DNA from: Aquisphaera giovannonii
GTDB lineage: Bacteria; Planctomycetota; Planctomycetia; Isosphaerales; Isosphaeraceae
Reading direction: 5' to 3'
Length of the DNA stretch: 64,000 nucleotides
Assembly (NCBI RefSeq): GCF_008087625.1
Contig: NZ_CP042997.1
Location: 5,394,001 to 5,458,000, forward strand
Under the pieces are notes generated by a model. It saw only the letters and a program-made list of their open reading frames with translations. It was not told the DNA's origin and did no database searches. Below, piece by piece: positions 1 through 9,558 of the stretch (position 1 is the stretch's first letter; each line of letters begins with the position of its first letter). The translations under genes and the position numbers were made by a program.

Positions 1-1892
1 GACGGGTCGGCCATCGGCTCCTCCAGGAATGTCGCGAGCGCGTAGAGGGACTGCCCCGTCGCGTAGGCGTCGCTCCCGAGCGTCGGCAACTGGGCCCAGC
101 CGCCGTCGTCCCGCTGCTCATGCCGGAGCGTCCCGATCAGGCGGGCCATCGTCTCCGAGGGCTCGCCCGCCCAGCGCAGGCCGAGCATCTGGAAGCAGGC
201 CTCCTCGGTCCCCTGCGGCCGGGCCGCCCGGAGCCAACGCCGCGCCCGCCCGATGCCGGCCGCGAACTCCTCTTCGGAGCCTCGCCAGCCGTAAGCCTTC
301 AGCCCGCGGATCGCCAGCGCCGTGGCCGTGATGTCGCTCGACTCGAGCGGCGGGCGCGGGATGCCGGTGATCCAGCGGCCGTCCTCCGCCTGGATCGCGA
401 GGAGATGATGGACGACGGCGTCGGTCATGACGCCCGGCGCGACCTTCCCCGCGGCCAGGCCGAACAGCTCGTAGCCGAAGCCGTGGGAAGCGTCCGGATG
501 GTAGACGGCCTGGGCGACCCACTCGCGGTACTCGGGCCGGCTCTTGTTCGCGACGACCGCGTGGATCAGCTCCCCGGCGGCCACCCGGTCGAAGCGGATG
601 GACCGGCCCCGGGCGTGGCCCGCGGCGGCCATCGGCAGGTACTGCTGGTGGCACGAGATGCAGTCCTGCCTGCTGACGTGCGAGAGGAACGACGCACGCG
701 AGGCGGACGCGGTCGCCTGCAACGCCGCCAGGGCCTTCTCGGCGGCGGCGATCACCGTCTCATCGTCGGGCCTCTCCGGGACCGGGCGATGCGGGGTGGC
801 GAGCGGCTCGGGCCTCGGCGGCTCCTCGGCACCGGCGGCCGCGAGAGTCTCGACGATCGCCGTACGGCCGCGCCTCTCGGCGATCATCCGGGCCGTCTGC
901 GGCACCATGGCGAACGACTCCACCGGCCCGCCCCCCGCGGCGTTCGGGTCGGCGCCGCTCGCCAGGAGCAGCCTGGCCAGGTCGGGGCGGAGCGACTCGC
1001 TCCCCGCCGCCCAGTGCAGCGGGGTGAAGTCCGCGAAGGGGTCCCGGGCATTGACCCTCGCGCCTCGGCCGATCAGGATGCGGGCCGCCTCGACGCCGTC
1101 GCTCCAGCACGCCTGCGACAGCGGGCTGCCGTAGTCCGTCGACCGATTCGGGTCCGCCCCGCGGTCCAGGAGGAGGCGGACCATCGGCGCATCGTTGTTG
1201 AACGCGGCCCACATCAGCGGCGTCCGGTAGCCCGCCGCGCGGGTCGCGGCCCTGGACGTGGCCGATTCCGGGAAGTCGCCGGCCTCCGCGCCGGCGTCCA
1301 GCAGCAGCCGCACCGTCTCCAGGTCGCCGCTCGCCGCGCCCGCCATGATGGGGCTGATCCCGGCCTCGTTGCGCCCCGGGGGGTCGGCCCCGCGCCCGAG
1401 CAGCAAGCGGACCGTCCGCGAGTTTCCGGCGCGGCGGGCGGCCAGGATCAGCGGCGTGTTGCCGAGGTCGGCCGTCCGCACCCCGGCCTTCGCGCCGGCG
1501 GCGATGAGCAGCCGGGCCTTCTCGCAGTCCGTCGCGGCCCGGATCAGCGCCGTGACGCCGGCCCGGTTCGCCGCGTTCGGGTCGGCCCCCTTCTCGAGCA
1601 GGAGCTCGACGCACCGCGGGCCCGCGTAGAACGCGGCGAGGATCAGCGGCGTGTTCCCCTCCTCGTCCCGGGCGTTCACGCCCGCGCCGGCCTCGATCAG
1701 CCGGCCGACGGCCGACGCGTCGGCGTCCCGGATCGCCGCGGCCAGCGCGGGCGACATCGGTGCATCCCGGCGCCCCTCGCCGGCGCGGGCCGCCCGGGGC
1801 GAAACCGGTTGGAGCTGGGCGAGGCCCGCGAGCACGAGGGACGCGAGGCCGAGGTTCGAGAGGTGTCTTCCGCGGCGTCCGCGACCAGACAT
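1..1892 (-). CDS. ankyrin-repeat / CxxCH / alpha-toroid protein (C-terminus outside window)
   Basis: The minus-strand frame starts at ATG 1892 behind AAGGAG and is still open at base 1, so about 630 codons are visible. A basic N-terminus and a short hydrophobic stretch (residues about 12-30) suggest export. Ankyrin repeats fill residues about 55-300, with motifs such as NTPLILAA and LLLDRGADPN. A single CISCHQ motif lies near residue 410, a c-type heme-like CxxCH. The rest (about 420-630) contains GGWAQLP and other features of prenyltransferase/squalene-oxidase-type alpha-toroids. Ankyrin repeats usually bind proteins; toroids include cyclases but also many non-catalytic scaffolds. The combination suggests a secreted protein with one heme. 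Substrate and partners are unknown. Confidence 0.8.
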   Translation of the reverse strand, partial: MSGRGRRGRHLSNLGLASLVLAGLAQLQPVSPRAARAGEGRRDAPMSPALAAAIRDADASAVGRLIEAGAGVNARDEEGNTPLILAAFYAGPRCVELLLEKGADPNAANRAGVTALIRAATDCEKARLLIAAGAKAGVRTADLGNTPLILAARRAGNSRTVRLLLGRGADPPGRNEAGISPIMAGAASGDLETVRLLLDAGAEAGDFPESATSRAATRAAGYRTPLMWAAFNNDAPMVRLLLDRGADPNRSTDYGSPLSQACWSDGVEAARILIGRGARVNARDPFADFTPLHWAAGSESLRPDLARLLLASGADPNAAGGGPVESFAMVPQTARMIAERRGRTAIVETLAAAGAEEPPRPEPLATPHRPVPERPDDETVIAAAEKALAALQATASASRASFLSHVSRQDCISCHQQYLPMAAAGHARGRSIRFDRVAAGELIHAVVANKSRPEYREWVAQAVYHPDASHGFGYELFGLAAGKVAPGVMTDAVVHHLLAIQAEDGRWITGIPRPPLESSDITATALAIRGLKAYGWRGSEEEFAAGIGRARRWLRAARPQGTEEACFQMLGLRWAGEPSETMARLIGTLRHEQRDDGGWAQLPTLGSDAYATGQSLYALATFLEEPMADP

Positions 1893-2090
1893 GCGTTCAC
1901 TCCTTCTTGTGATGAGGGTTCCAAGTTGCTGGGGCAGCCGCCGGGCTCCGGCGGCCCGGTCGCGAGCCTCCGCCCGCCCCTCGATCGCGATGCACCCCCT
2001 CAAGGCCACGCGCCTCGCCCCGGGGCGCGGACGGCGATCGCCCCGCCGCGCGGCGGGTCCGGCTCATTCCGCTCCCGGCGGGACGCGGCC

Positions 2091-3128
2091 TCAGGCCGAT
2101 CGGACCGGGCCCGGGAGGAGCCGGCCGCGGTACTTGCTGGGCGCGACCCGGAGGACGCGCAGGAACGACCGCCGCATCGAGTCGGGGCCGCCGAACCCGC
2201 ACTCGCGGGCGACGCGGTCCAGCCCGGCCGCCGACTCCTCCAGGAGCCGGCGGGCCGCCTCGACCCGCACCCGCTCGACGAACCGCGCCGGGGTCTGGCC
2301 CACCTCGTCGCGGAAGACCCGCGCGAAGTTCCTCGGGCTCATGTGGACCCGCGCCGCGAGGGCCCCGACCGAGAGGTCGCCGGAGGGGTGCCCCGCGATC
2401 CACGCCTGCAACTCGCGGATCGGCCGGCGTTCGGCCGCCTGCAGGTCCAGGGCCGCGCTGAACTGCGGCTGCCCCCCCGGGCGGCGCACGAACATGACGA
2501 GGTGGCGGGCGATCCGCATGGCGGCGTCGTGGCCGTGGTCCTCCTCCACCATGGCCAGTGCCAGGTCCATGCCGGCCGTGACGCCGGCCGACGTGTAGAC
2601 GTTCCCGTCGCGGACGAAGATCGGCTCCTCCTCGACGGCCACGGCCGGGTGGTCGCGGGCCAGGCGCGGGCACAATTCCCAGTGCGTGGTCGCCCTCCGG
2701 CCGTCCAGCAGCCCGGCCGCCGCCAGCACGAACGCGCCGGTGCAGACCGACCCGATCCTCCGGACGCGGGGCGCCATGCGGCGCAGCCAGCGCAGCAGCG
2801 GCTCATCCCGGGCCGCCCGCCAGGCGCCCTCGCCGCCCGCGACGAGGAGCGTGTCCACCGTCCCCCGGATCGATCGATAGTCGCGCCCGGCGACCAGCGC
2901 GACCCGGCACGACGTCTCCACGCGCGTGCCCCCGCCGGCCGAGACGACTTCGAGGCGATACCCGGGCGCGGTGCCCTCCCTCGCCCCGTCCGGTGCGTGC
3001 CCGAACGCGTCGAAGACGGCGCACGGGCCGGCCACGTCGAGCAGGTCGGCGCCGGGGTAGGCCAGCAGGACGACCCGCCGGCCGCCCCGGCCTCTCGCTC
3101 CGGCTCGTCGTTCGCTCGCCACGCCCAC
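2091..3128 (-). CDS. GlxA-family transcriptional regulator (DJ-1/PfpI + AraC HTH)
   Basis: This 345-residue protein joins an N-terminal DJ-1/PfpI-like amidotransferase-fold domain (about 18-190; VVLLAYPGADLLDVAGP near the start, CTGAFVLAAAGLLDG at the nucleophile-elbow position) to a C-terminal AraC helix-turn-helix pair (about 225-325; MSPRNFARVFRDEVGQTPA, then ECGFGGPDSMRRSF). The cysteine of SVCTGAF occupies the family nucleophile site, although GlxA-type regulators are normally thought not to be catalytic. The start is GTG behind GGGGGT. No obvious target operon is adjacent: the ankyrin gene lies downstream on the same strand after a 198-bp gap. Members often regulate amine, choline or amino-acid metabolism; the ligand here is unknown. 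Confidence 0.9.
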   Translation of the reverse strand: MGVASERRAGARGRGGRRVVLLAYPGADLLDVAGPCAVFDAFGHAPDGAREGTAPGYRLEVVSAGGGTRVETSCRVALVAGRDYRSIRGTVDTLLVAGGEGAWRAARDEPLLRWLRRMAPRVRRIGSVCTGAFVLAAAGLLDGRRATTHWELCPRLARDHPAVAVEEEPIFVRDGNVYTSAGVTAGMDLALAMVEEDHGHDAAMRIARHLVMFVRRPGGQPQFSAALDLQAAERRPIRELQAWIAGHPSGDLSVGALAARVHMSPRNFARVFRDEVGQTPARFVERVRVEAARRLLEESAAGLDRVARECGFGGPDSMRRSFLRVLRVAPSKYRGRLLPGPVRSA

Positions 3129-3299
3129 GAGGCACCCCCATTCCGATCGACGGGCCCTACCCGAGCGGCCGCCCCCGGCCGCGGGACCGTGGCGAGGCCT
3201 CGGTCTCGGCCCGCATGATCATCCTATCCGCCCGGGCCTCGGATCAAAGGACGAGGATCCGACAAATCCTGCCAAGTCGCTTCGGCCGCGGCGTCGGCC

Positions 3300-6002
3300 T
3301 CAGGGCGCGCCCAGGAGGCCCTCCAGGCGGGGCCCGGCCAGCCAGCACTCCGGGGGCTTCCAGCCGCCGGCCTTCGCCCGGCGGAAGAGGTCCCTGGCCT
3401 GGTCGATGCGGCCGGCCTCGGCCTCGACGCGGCCCCGCCAGGCGAGGCACTCCGGAGAGCCCGGGGCCGCGGCCTCCCACCGATCGAGGATGCCCGGCAG
3501 CTCGGCCGGGGCGTGCGCCCCGGCCAGGCCCGCCCGCCAGGCGAAGAATGGCCCGAGGAGGTCGGCGGCCTTCCTGCGGGCCAGGGCCGCGGCCATCGCC
3601 TCCGCCAACTCGTCCCCCTCCCGGCTCCGGCCGAGCTCGTGGGCCAGCGCCGCGTGCTGCTGCACCAGCTCGACGAGCATGGCGAGCTGGCGGCCCGAGA
3701 TCCCCTCCGCGGCGATCAGGTCGCGGACCGTCGGGGTGGCCTCCGACCAGGCACCGGCCGCCGGCTCGGCCCGGCCCAGGAGGAGTTGCTCATGGGCCAG
3801 CCCGAGCGCGGCGTAGGCGTGCTCCAGCCGGGCCTGCACGTCGCCCGGGTCGCCCCGCGAGAAGGCGGCGAGGTGCGTGCGCGCCGCCTCGAACTGCGAC
3901 GCGGACTCGGCGTGCTTCGCCCGCTGGGAGAGCAGGGTCGCGAGGTTGAAGTGCGCCTGGCCGAGCGATCGCCGCCAGCCGAGCACCCGGGGGTTCTCGT
4001 CGACGACGCGGCCGAGCGCCTCGATCGCGCCGGCGTACGCCTCCTCCGCCTCCGGCAGCCGCCCGCCCCACTTGTAGAGGACGCCGAGGTTGGACTCGGC
4101 CTCTGCCAGGCCGGTGCGGTTGTTGAGCCAGCCGGGGTCCGCGGCGACCAGCTCCTCCCACAGGGAGCGGGCCCGCTCGAGCGTCGAGATGTCCTCCGCC
4201 GCCATCCGGTTGCTGGCCAGGGAATGGAGCGTGCTCGCCAGCTCGGCCTTCACGTCGACGGCGTCGGGGTCCTCGGCGAGGATCTCCTCGAGGACCTGGG
4301 CGGCCTCCCGGAACCCGCCGATCGCCGTGCCCGGGTGCAGGAACATCCCCGCACGGGCGGCCCCGGCGAGCGCGGAGGCTTGCGGCAGCCGGTATCCCCG
4401 GCCGAGCCGGCCGAATAGCCCGGCGGCCGCCAGGGCCTCCGCCTCGGCCGCCTCGTACTCGCGGCGGTGCCGGAGGCACTCGCCGAGCACGACGCGATCG
4501 CCCGCGACGGCCGCGATCCGCGACGGGTCGGCCGGCGACTCCTCGAGCAGCCGCCCGTGGAGGGCCAGGGCCTCGCGGACCGTCGCGGCGGCCTCCGCGG
4601 GCTCGCCGAGCTGCACCTGGAGGCGGGCCAGCCGGGCGAGGGCGTCGGCGACGGCGGCCCGGGCGGACGCGTCGCCCCGCCGCGCGGCGACGAAGCCGCG
4701 GTAATGGGCCACGGCGTCGCCCAGCAACTTCTTCCGCAATGGCTGGAGCCCCGGCTGCCTCAGGAGCTGCTCCTCGGACGCCCGCGTGCAGAAGCGGTCC
4801 ACCACGTCGAGCGCGGCCTTCAGGTGCGCCTCGGCCTCCCGCTCCCGGTCGCGGGCGACGACGGCCTGGCCCTCGGCCCTCCTCCAGAGCACGAACGAGG
4901 CGGCCGAGCCCGCGGCGAGCGCGACGGCCAGCGTCGCGCCCAGGCCCGCGAGCGTCCGATTGCGCCGGACCCACTTCGCCGCCGCGCCCAGCCGGCCGCA
5001 GGGCCTCGCCTCGATCGGGCGCCCCGCCAGGAAGCGGGCCAGGTCGTCGCGGAGGGCCGCGGCGGACGCGTAGCGGCGGGCCGGGTCCTTCTCCAGGCAC
5101 TTCAGGGCGATCGTCTCCAGGTCGCGGGGCACGTCGCGGTTCAGCTTCCGGGGCGGGACCGGATCGTTCTCGGCGATCATCCGGAGCACGTCCAGCGTGC
5201 CGCCGCGGAACGGGGGCACCCCGGCGAGGCACTCGTAGAGCGTCGCCCCCAGGGCGTAGACGTCCATCCGCGGGTCGGCCGCATCCGGCGTGCGGACCTG
5301 CTCCGGGCTGAGGTAGCAGGGCGTCCCGGCGATCGTCCCGGCCGAGGTGATCCCCTCGTGCCCCCGCGGGCGGGCGAGCCCGAAGTCGGCGAGCTTCGCG
5401 GCGCCGTCGGCGTCGTCGACGATGACGTTGGCCGGCTTCACGTCGCGGTGGACCGTGCCGGCCGCGTGGGCCGCGGCCAGGCCGTCGGCGACCTGCCGGG
5501 CCAGCTCGGCGGCCTCCCTCGGGTCGAGGACCCGGCGCCCGGCGATCCGCTCCGCCAGGGTGGGGCCCTCGACGAGCGGCATCACCAGGTACGGCGGGCC
5601 GGCGTCCGGGGCCTCGGCGGCGAAGACCGGCACGAGGTGCGGGTGCCGCAGCCCCGCCGCCGCGCGGGCCTCGCGGCGGAACCGCTCGCGGGCCTTCGCG
5701 TCCGCGAAGGCGCCCGCCGCCAGGACCTTCACCGCGACCCGGCGGCCCAGCCCCTCGTCGACCGCCTCGTAGACGACCCCCATGCCGCCGCGGCCCCGCT
5801 CCGCGACGATCCGGTAGGGGCCGACCCGCTCCGGGACGCCGTCGGCCCGCCCCGGGGCGTCGTCGTCGCCGCGGCCGCCGGGCCCCCCTCCCGGGCCGTA
5901 GAGCCTCGCCGCCAGGTGCCCGGGCAGGGTCATGCAGGCCGGCGAGGCGGCGACGAGGTCCCTGAGCCGCGCCAATTCCCGCTCGTCCGGGGGGCCGTCC
6001 AT
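3300..6002 (-). CDS. membrane Ser/Thr protein kinase with TPR-like C-terminus
   Basis: A PknB-type kinase of 900 residues. The kinase domain spans about 62-325: Gly loop GRGGMGVVY, VAVK lysine 92, HRDVKPANV with catalytic Asp187, DFG at 206-208 and CYLSPEQ in place of the APE region. One membrane helix lies near 351-373, followed by a long extracytoplasmic helical region (about 380-900) with TPR-like repeats. The start ATG 6002 is two bases after the stop of the ECF sigma factor gene, so the two are almost certainly co-transcribed and translationally coupled. Such sigma/kinase pairs are frequent in planctomycetes; the kinase may control the sigma factor or sense envelope signals, but its substrate is not shown. 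Confidence 0.92.
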   Translation of the reverse strand: MDGPPDERELARLRDLVAASPACMTLPGHLAARLYGPGGGPGGRGDDDAPGRADGVPERVGPYRIVAERGRGGMGVVYEAVDEGLGRRVAVKVLAAGAFADAKARERFRREARAAAGLRHPHLVPVFAAEAPDAGPPYLVMPLVEGPTLAERIAGRRVLDPREAAELARQVADGLAAAHAAGTVHRDVKPANVIVDDADGAAKLADFGLARPRGHEGITSAGTIAGTPCYLSPEQVRTPDAADPRMDVYALGATLYECLAGVPPFRGGTLDVLRMIAENDPVPPRKLNRDVPRDLETIALKCLEKDPARRYASAAALRDDLARFLAGRPIEARPCGRLGAAAKWVRRNRTLAGLGATLAVALAAGSAASFVLWRRAEGQAVVARDREREAEAHLKAALDVVDRFCTRASEEQLLRQPGLQPLRKKLLGDAVAHYRGFVAARRGDASARAAVADALARLARLQVQLGEPAEAAATVREALALHGRLLEESPADPSRIAAVAGDRVVLGECLRHRREYEAAEAEALAAAGLFGRLGRGYRLPQASALAGAARAGMFLHPGTAIGGFREAAQVLEEILAEDPDAVDVKAELASTLHSLASNRMAAEDISTLERARSLWEELVAADPGWLNNRTGLAEAESNLGVLYKWGGRLPEAEEAYAGAIEALGRVVDENPRVLGWRRSLGQAHFNLATLLSQRAKHAESASQFEAARTHLAAFSRGDPGDVQARLEHAYAALGLAHEQLLLGRAEPAAGAWSEATPTVRDLIAAEGISGRQLAMLVELVQQHAALAHELGRSREGDELAEAMAAALARRKAADLLGPFFAWRAGLAGAHAPAELPGILDRWEAAAPGSPECLAWRGRVEAEAGRIDQARDLFRRAKAGGWKPPECWLAGPRLEGLLGAP

Positions 6003-6004
6003 GA

Positions 6005-6610
6005 TCACCGTCCATCCGAGAACGAGGGCAGGTCCTTGGACAGCTCCCGGATCGTGCCGGCCAGCGCGCCGAGGACCCGCGACTTCGCGACGTAGACCGA
6101 ATCCACGGAGACGCCCAACTCCGCCGCCACCTCGGCGGGCGGCCGGCCGGCGACCCAGACCTGCTCGAAGGCCGCCCAGGTCCTCGGCTCGAAACGCGCC
6201 CGGCAGCGCCCCATCGCGACCTGGTAGAGGTGCGACTGGAAGGCGTCCGCCCACTCCGGGTCCTGGCCGGCGTCGGCCAGGGCGTCGAGCTCCTCCGGCG
6301 GCATCGTGGACGCCCGGTCCCGCCCCCTGGCCCGATACTCGCGGAGGACCTCCCGGTACACGATCGTCCCCAGCCAGTCCCGGAACCGCCCGCGCCGGGG
6401 GGCATATTCGAAGGTCCGCAGGCCGCGGAAGACGCGGGCGAAGACCCGCTGCGTGACGTCCTCCGCGTCGGCGTGCCCGAACCCGCGCCGGCGGACCGTC
6501 GCGAGGACCAAGGGCCCGTATACGTCCACGAACTCCACCCAGGCGGCCCGATCTGCCGGGTCGGCCAGCCTCAGGAGCAGGCTCTCGCGGGTTGCAGGAG
6601 GCGGCGGCAA
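6005..6610 (-). CDS. ECF-type RNA polymerase sigma factor
   Basis: A sigma-70 family protein of 201 residues. Region 2 is at about 20-100 (DAEDVTQRVFARVFRGL, then FRDWLGTIVYREVLREY) and region 4 at about 130-190 (FEQVWVAGRPPAEVAAELG, SVDSVYVAKSRVLGAL). This gives the length and layout of planctomycete ECF sigma factors. It heads a two-gene unit with the downstream Ser/Thr kinase and carries no anti-sigma factor in cis, so the kinase may replace one in control. Target promoters are unknown. Confidence 0.92.
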   Translation of the reverse strand: MPPPPATRESLLLRLADPADRAAWVEFVDVYGPLVLATVRRRGFGHADAEDVTQRVFARVFRGLRTFEYAPRRGRFRDWLGTIVYREVLREYRARGRDRASTMPPEELDALADAGQDPEWADAFQSHLYQVAMGRCRARFEPRTWAAFEQVWVAGRPPAEVAAELGVSVDSVYVAKSRVLGALAGTIRELSKDLPSFSDGR

Positions 6611-6896
6611 GGGGATGTCCCTCCGGATCGAGGATGGCCAGGCCGGGTCGCGCCCGCTACCGGGCCCCTCACCGAAACTTTAGGTGATCTCCCTGCAAGG
6701 TTCCGGGGCGGCCGGGTTATTCACCTGAGGGGGCCTGCACCAAGCCCACAGCACCATGTGTCTGCATGCATAGTTAGTTTATCAGCCATGTGTCCGGGGA
6801 GGGAATCGGACGGCCCTACCAAGAGGGGCACGTGCCCGGCCACGCCGCCGGGCCCGAGGGGCCGACCCTCTCGCCCGAACTCGTCGAGGAATCCCG

Positions 6897-7853
6897 ATGA
6901 AGATCCGCACCCGATCGTCGCTCATCGCGCTCGCCATCTCCGCACTGGGCCTCGGGCTCCGGCCTGCGCCCGCGGACACCATCCCCTACACCTCGGCCCT
7001 CTCGTATGCGTACAACACAGACGACGACACGCCGCAGAGCGTGACACACAGCGACCCCGCGACGGCATCCAGCGTCACCCTCGGCCAGGGCGGAGACTAC
7101 GGGAGCGTCGGCGGCTTCGCCTCCGCCGACCTCTCGACCGGCCAGCTGAAGGTCCGTGCCACCGATGCCGCCCAGACCGGATATAACCCGTACGTCCAGA
7201 CCAACGCGTCGTTCGGCGACGGCTTCCGCACCTTCGGCCCGGGCGGCAGCCCGTTCTCGTGGAGCCCGGACACCGGCGCGAGGTTCACCCTGGACCTCAC
7301 CGGCAGCAAGGTGAGCTCGTCGGGCTCGCTGGCGGACCTCGGGTACGGCCAGGCCGGGGCCTACATCCTCCTCTCGATCTTCAAGCCGGGCACCCTCGGC
7401 CCCGACAGCAGCGTGGTGGGCGACCCCAATAACGTCGCCTACTTCCTGTACCTGCTCGGCAATCCGAATCAGCAACTGGGCTACGTCGATCCGAGCCACA
7501 ACCTCCACCTCCTGAGCCCGACCGCCTATTACGGCGACCTCACCCAGGACATCCACATCACCCAGGATTTCCAGCCGGGGGGCGACTTCGACTGGGTCGT
7601 CCTCATGGGCGCGGGGGGCGGACTGAACGGGGGCCAGTCCTACGACATGGACCTCTCGCACACGCTCACGGTCGGATATTCCGGGCCCGCGGGGACGACC
7701 ACGGAGTCGGTCTCCGGGATCTTCCACAATTTCGGGGCCGCGGTCCCGGAGCCGGCCGGCGTGGCGATGCTGGCCATCGGGCTGGGCGGGGCCCTCGCCG
7801 CCCGCTACCTGGCCGGGCGCCGTGCGCCCGGCTCCTCGGGTGAGGCCGGTTGA
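6897..7853 (+). CDS. PEP-CTERM sorting domain protein
   Basis: A secreted protein of 318 residues. It has a signal peptide (MKIRTRSSLIALAISALG, cleavage near ADT at about 26-28). A Ser/Thr/Gly-rich middle of beta-sandwich character ends in a sorting signal: VPEPAG at about 280, a hydrophobic helix (VAMLAIGLGGALAARYL) and a basic tail (AGRRAPG). In organisms with an exosortase this tail is cleaved and the protein is exported to the surface or matrix. GAGGA precedes the ATG by about seven bases. No exosortase gene is in the window. It diverges from the sigma/kinase pair, so these could share regulation. The body matches no enzyme I recognise. Confidence 0.88.
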   Translation: MKIRTRSSLIALAISALGLGLRPAPADTIPYTSALSYAYNTDDDTPQSVTHSDPATASSVTLGQGGDYGSVGGFASADLSTGQLKVRATDAAQTGYNPYVQTNASFGDGFRTFGPGGSPFSWSPDTGARFTLDLTGSKVSSSGSLADLGYGQAGAYILLSIFKPGTLGPDSSVVGDPNNVAYFLYLLGNPNQQLGYVDPSHNLHLLSPTAYYGDLTQDIHITQDFQPGGDFDWVVLMGAGGGLNGGQSYDMDLSHTLTVGYSGPAGTTTESVSGIFHNFGAAVPEPAGVAMLAIGLGGALAARYLAGRRAPGSSGEAG

Positions 7854-7903
7854 CTCGCTCGCATCCCCGCCCGTCGATCCTGGATAGGTGCTTGTCGCGG
7901 CCC

Positions 7904-7932
7904 GGATCGGCGGGCATAATCCGCCCGGATCC
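7904..7932. terminator. imperfect inverted repeat after the PEP-CTERM gene
   Basis: GGATC-GGCGG and CCGCC-C-GGATCC form a ten-pair stem with one bulge around a seven-base AT-rich loop, about 50 bases beyond the PEP-CTERM stop. There is no T-run, so intrinsic termination is not assured. It could equally act as an RNA 3'-end stabiliser. Confidence 0.35.
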
Positions 7933-8003
7933 CGGGGGGCGACGGGCCACTCGGGAGGGGACCAATCGCGGGTCCGCGGCTCGGAGCAGCCGGGAGCGTC
8001 GGC

Positions 8004-8501
8004 ATGGGCCATGATGTCCGGATCGAGCACCGCCCGCGTCGAGAGCTCGCCGTGGTGCGGCGGCGAGCGGCCCCCCCCGAATTGAGCCGGGTCATCCCGG
8101 AGGCCTGCGGCCTCGTCTGGGGCGTCATCCGCTCGCAGAACGTGGCGGGTGCCGGCAGGCACGTCGCGGTCTACCTCGACGGCGAGGGGGACGTGGAAGT
8201 CGGCGTCGAGCTCGAATCGCCCTTCGCCGGCCACGGCGAGGTGGTCGGGTCCTCCACGCCGGCCGGCCTGGTCGCGACGACCACCCACCTCGGCCCGTAT
8301 GGCCGGCTCCACGAGGCGCACGCCGCCATCCGGGAATGGTGCCGGGACGGCGGCCATACGCCGGCCGGGCTGGCCTGGGAGGTCTACGACCACTGGCGGG
8401 ACGAATGGAACGCGGACCCGTCCGCGATCCGCACCGACGTCTTCTACCTGCTCGATCCGGGCTCGAAGCCCGAGGCCGAGTCCCCCGCCCGCCCGGAATA
8501 G
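8004..8501 (+). CDS. GyrI-like / AraC effector-binding domain protein
   Basis: A stand-alone small-molecule-binding domain of 165 residues resembling GyrI/SbmC and the effector half of AraC/MerR regulators. The beta-alpha-beta-beta duplication is visible as GVELESPFAGHGEVV, then TTHLGPYGRLHEAHAAI and the late WEVYDHW. The family acidic residue is present in WEVYD. The ATG follows GGGAG at seven bases. It has no DNA-binding domain and would act as a ligand binder or scavenger in the cytoplasm. No partner gene is obvious; it lies between the PEP-CTERM gene and repeat-rich DNA. Confidence 0.82.
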   Translation: MGHDVRIEHRPRRELAVVRRRAAPPELSRVIPEACGLVWGVIRSQNVAGAGRHVAVYLDGEGDVEVGVELESPFAGHGEVVGSSTPAGLVATTTHLGPYGRLHEAHAAIREWCRDGGHTPAGLAWEVYDHWRDEWNADPSAIRTDVFYLLDPGSKPEAESPARPE

Positions 8502-8576
8502 GAGGGCCCGGCGAGCCAACGTCAGGCATTCGCCGGCGGTCCGATTCGGACACGAACCCCGCGTGCGCGCGTCCAC

Positions 8577-8692
8577 GGGCCGAGTGTGGCTGCCGCCCAT
8601 CCGCAGCCGGCGGCGGCGTCATGGCCCCGATCCGCCGCGCGAGGCCAGGGACAACCTCGAAACTCGCGTCGGTGCGGCGGACCGAAGCACGC
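8577..8692. repeat. dispersed intergenic repeat A, copy 1
   Basis: This 116-bp block matches 28444-28559 base for base in register at roughly four of five positions. The best-conserved part is the end (acctcgaa, ctcgcgtcgg, gcggcggaccgaagca). No coding frame is common to both copies. The surrounding stretch 8502-8939 holds no gene that I can support. Confidence 0.7.
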
Positions 8693-8939
8693 AAGAACCG
8701 TCTTCATGGCCCACGGTTCCGCTTGTGGGGCGAGAGTTGAGTAGGTGGCTCCCTGCCGGCGACAGCGAAGTCTGCAGTGCGCGATCCGCCTTGTTTCACG
8801 CCCGCGACCCAACCTCGTAAGAGGCCCCGTAGAGCTCCGATTGACGGGAAGGCGCCTGCCGGGAAATAAGCCGCCGACTCAGCGGAACTTACACGGATCG
8901 CTGAACCCTGCCTACGGGCCGCCGGACCGGCCCGGTTTC

Positions 8940-9357
8940 GACCCAGCGAAGGGACGCCGAAGTCCGCGGCCGTTCGTCTCATCGTCGCGGCCGTGACGCT
9001 CCTGGCCGTCACCGGGCGAGCGCCGTCTCAGGAAACGCCCGAGCGACGGGGTCGCCCGCGGCGATGCCGGTGACGACCAACGCCGCCCCGCCACTGCCCG
9101 ATCCCGGCGTGCCCGCCGCGTCGGCCGACCCGGAGGATCCGACTCTCACGTACGGGCTCGTCACCCGACCGACGATCCCCTCTCCCGCGGTGGCTCAGGA
9201 CGGAACAATGTACACGCCCGGTGAGGGCGTGACGATTTCTCTCCTCAATAACACGTCGCGGCTCTGGCTCTCCGCCAGCCTTTCGGCGCTGATGCTATTC
9301 AACTCTCAGCGTCCCTTCACCTCAGGCGCCCCGTTCTTTTTGCTACCTGCTTCGTAA
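8940..9357 (+). pseudogene. porin-like outer-membrane protein, 5' fragment
   Basis: A hydrophobic leader (VRLIVAAVTLLAVTG, about 8970-9020) is in a different frame from the following segment, which reads from about 9064 as TYGLVTRPTIPSPAVAQDG, MYTPGEGVTISLLNN, LWLSASLSALMLF and FTSGAPFFLLPAS. This is the amino-terminal part of the planctomycete porin-like family whose carboxy-terminal part is found 4.85 kb downstream (14205-15067). The TAA that ends the fragment lies within the GTAAGCG at the start of the inserted DNA. No good start codon is visible and one frameshift separates leader and body. The link between the two pieces rests on family recognition and on their order and orientation. Confidence 0.7.
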
Positions 9358-9360
9358 GCG
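9354..9360. repeat. putative IS66 terminal repeat end (GTAAGCG)
   Basis: GTAAGCG begins exactly where the porin reading frame stops matching its family. IS66 elements typically start with GTAA(G/C)CG. No inverse copy was seen near 14200, so the pair is incomplete. Confidence 0.5.
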
Positions 9361-9558
9361 TAATACGGAGTACGCCCCTCCAACCGCAGCGACCCTCCGG
9401 TCAGTGCCTTGGCCTCTTCCTGGTCGATCGCCCGTGTCCGGTGTATCGACGGGTCCCGATCGGAGAGAATGACTGGTAAGGCCCGGTGGCTCGGGGCCGC
9501 CGGCTCGGGCGTAACACATCGGGGAACCCCCTCGATCTCCCGAACAGGGCGGACGGCG

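Noticed and set aside
120-3218. Very long plus-strand open frame of more than 1000 codons
   Set aside because: It is antisense to the ankyrin-protein and GlxA genes, with Arg/Gly/Pro-dominated translation typical of shadow frames in GC-rich DNA.
6682-6726. AGGTGA/TCACCT inverted pair between the sigma factor and PEP-CTERM genes
   Set aside because: Only six bases with a 33-base gap; expected by chance in intergenic DNA of this length.
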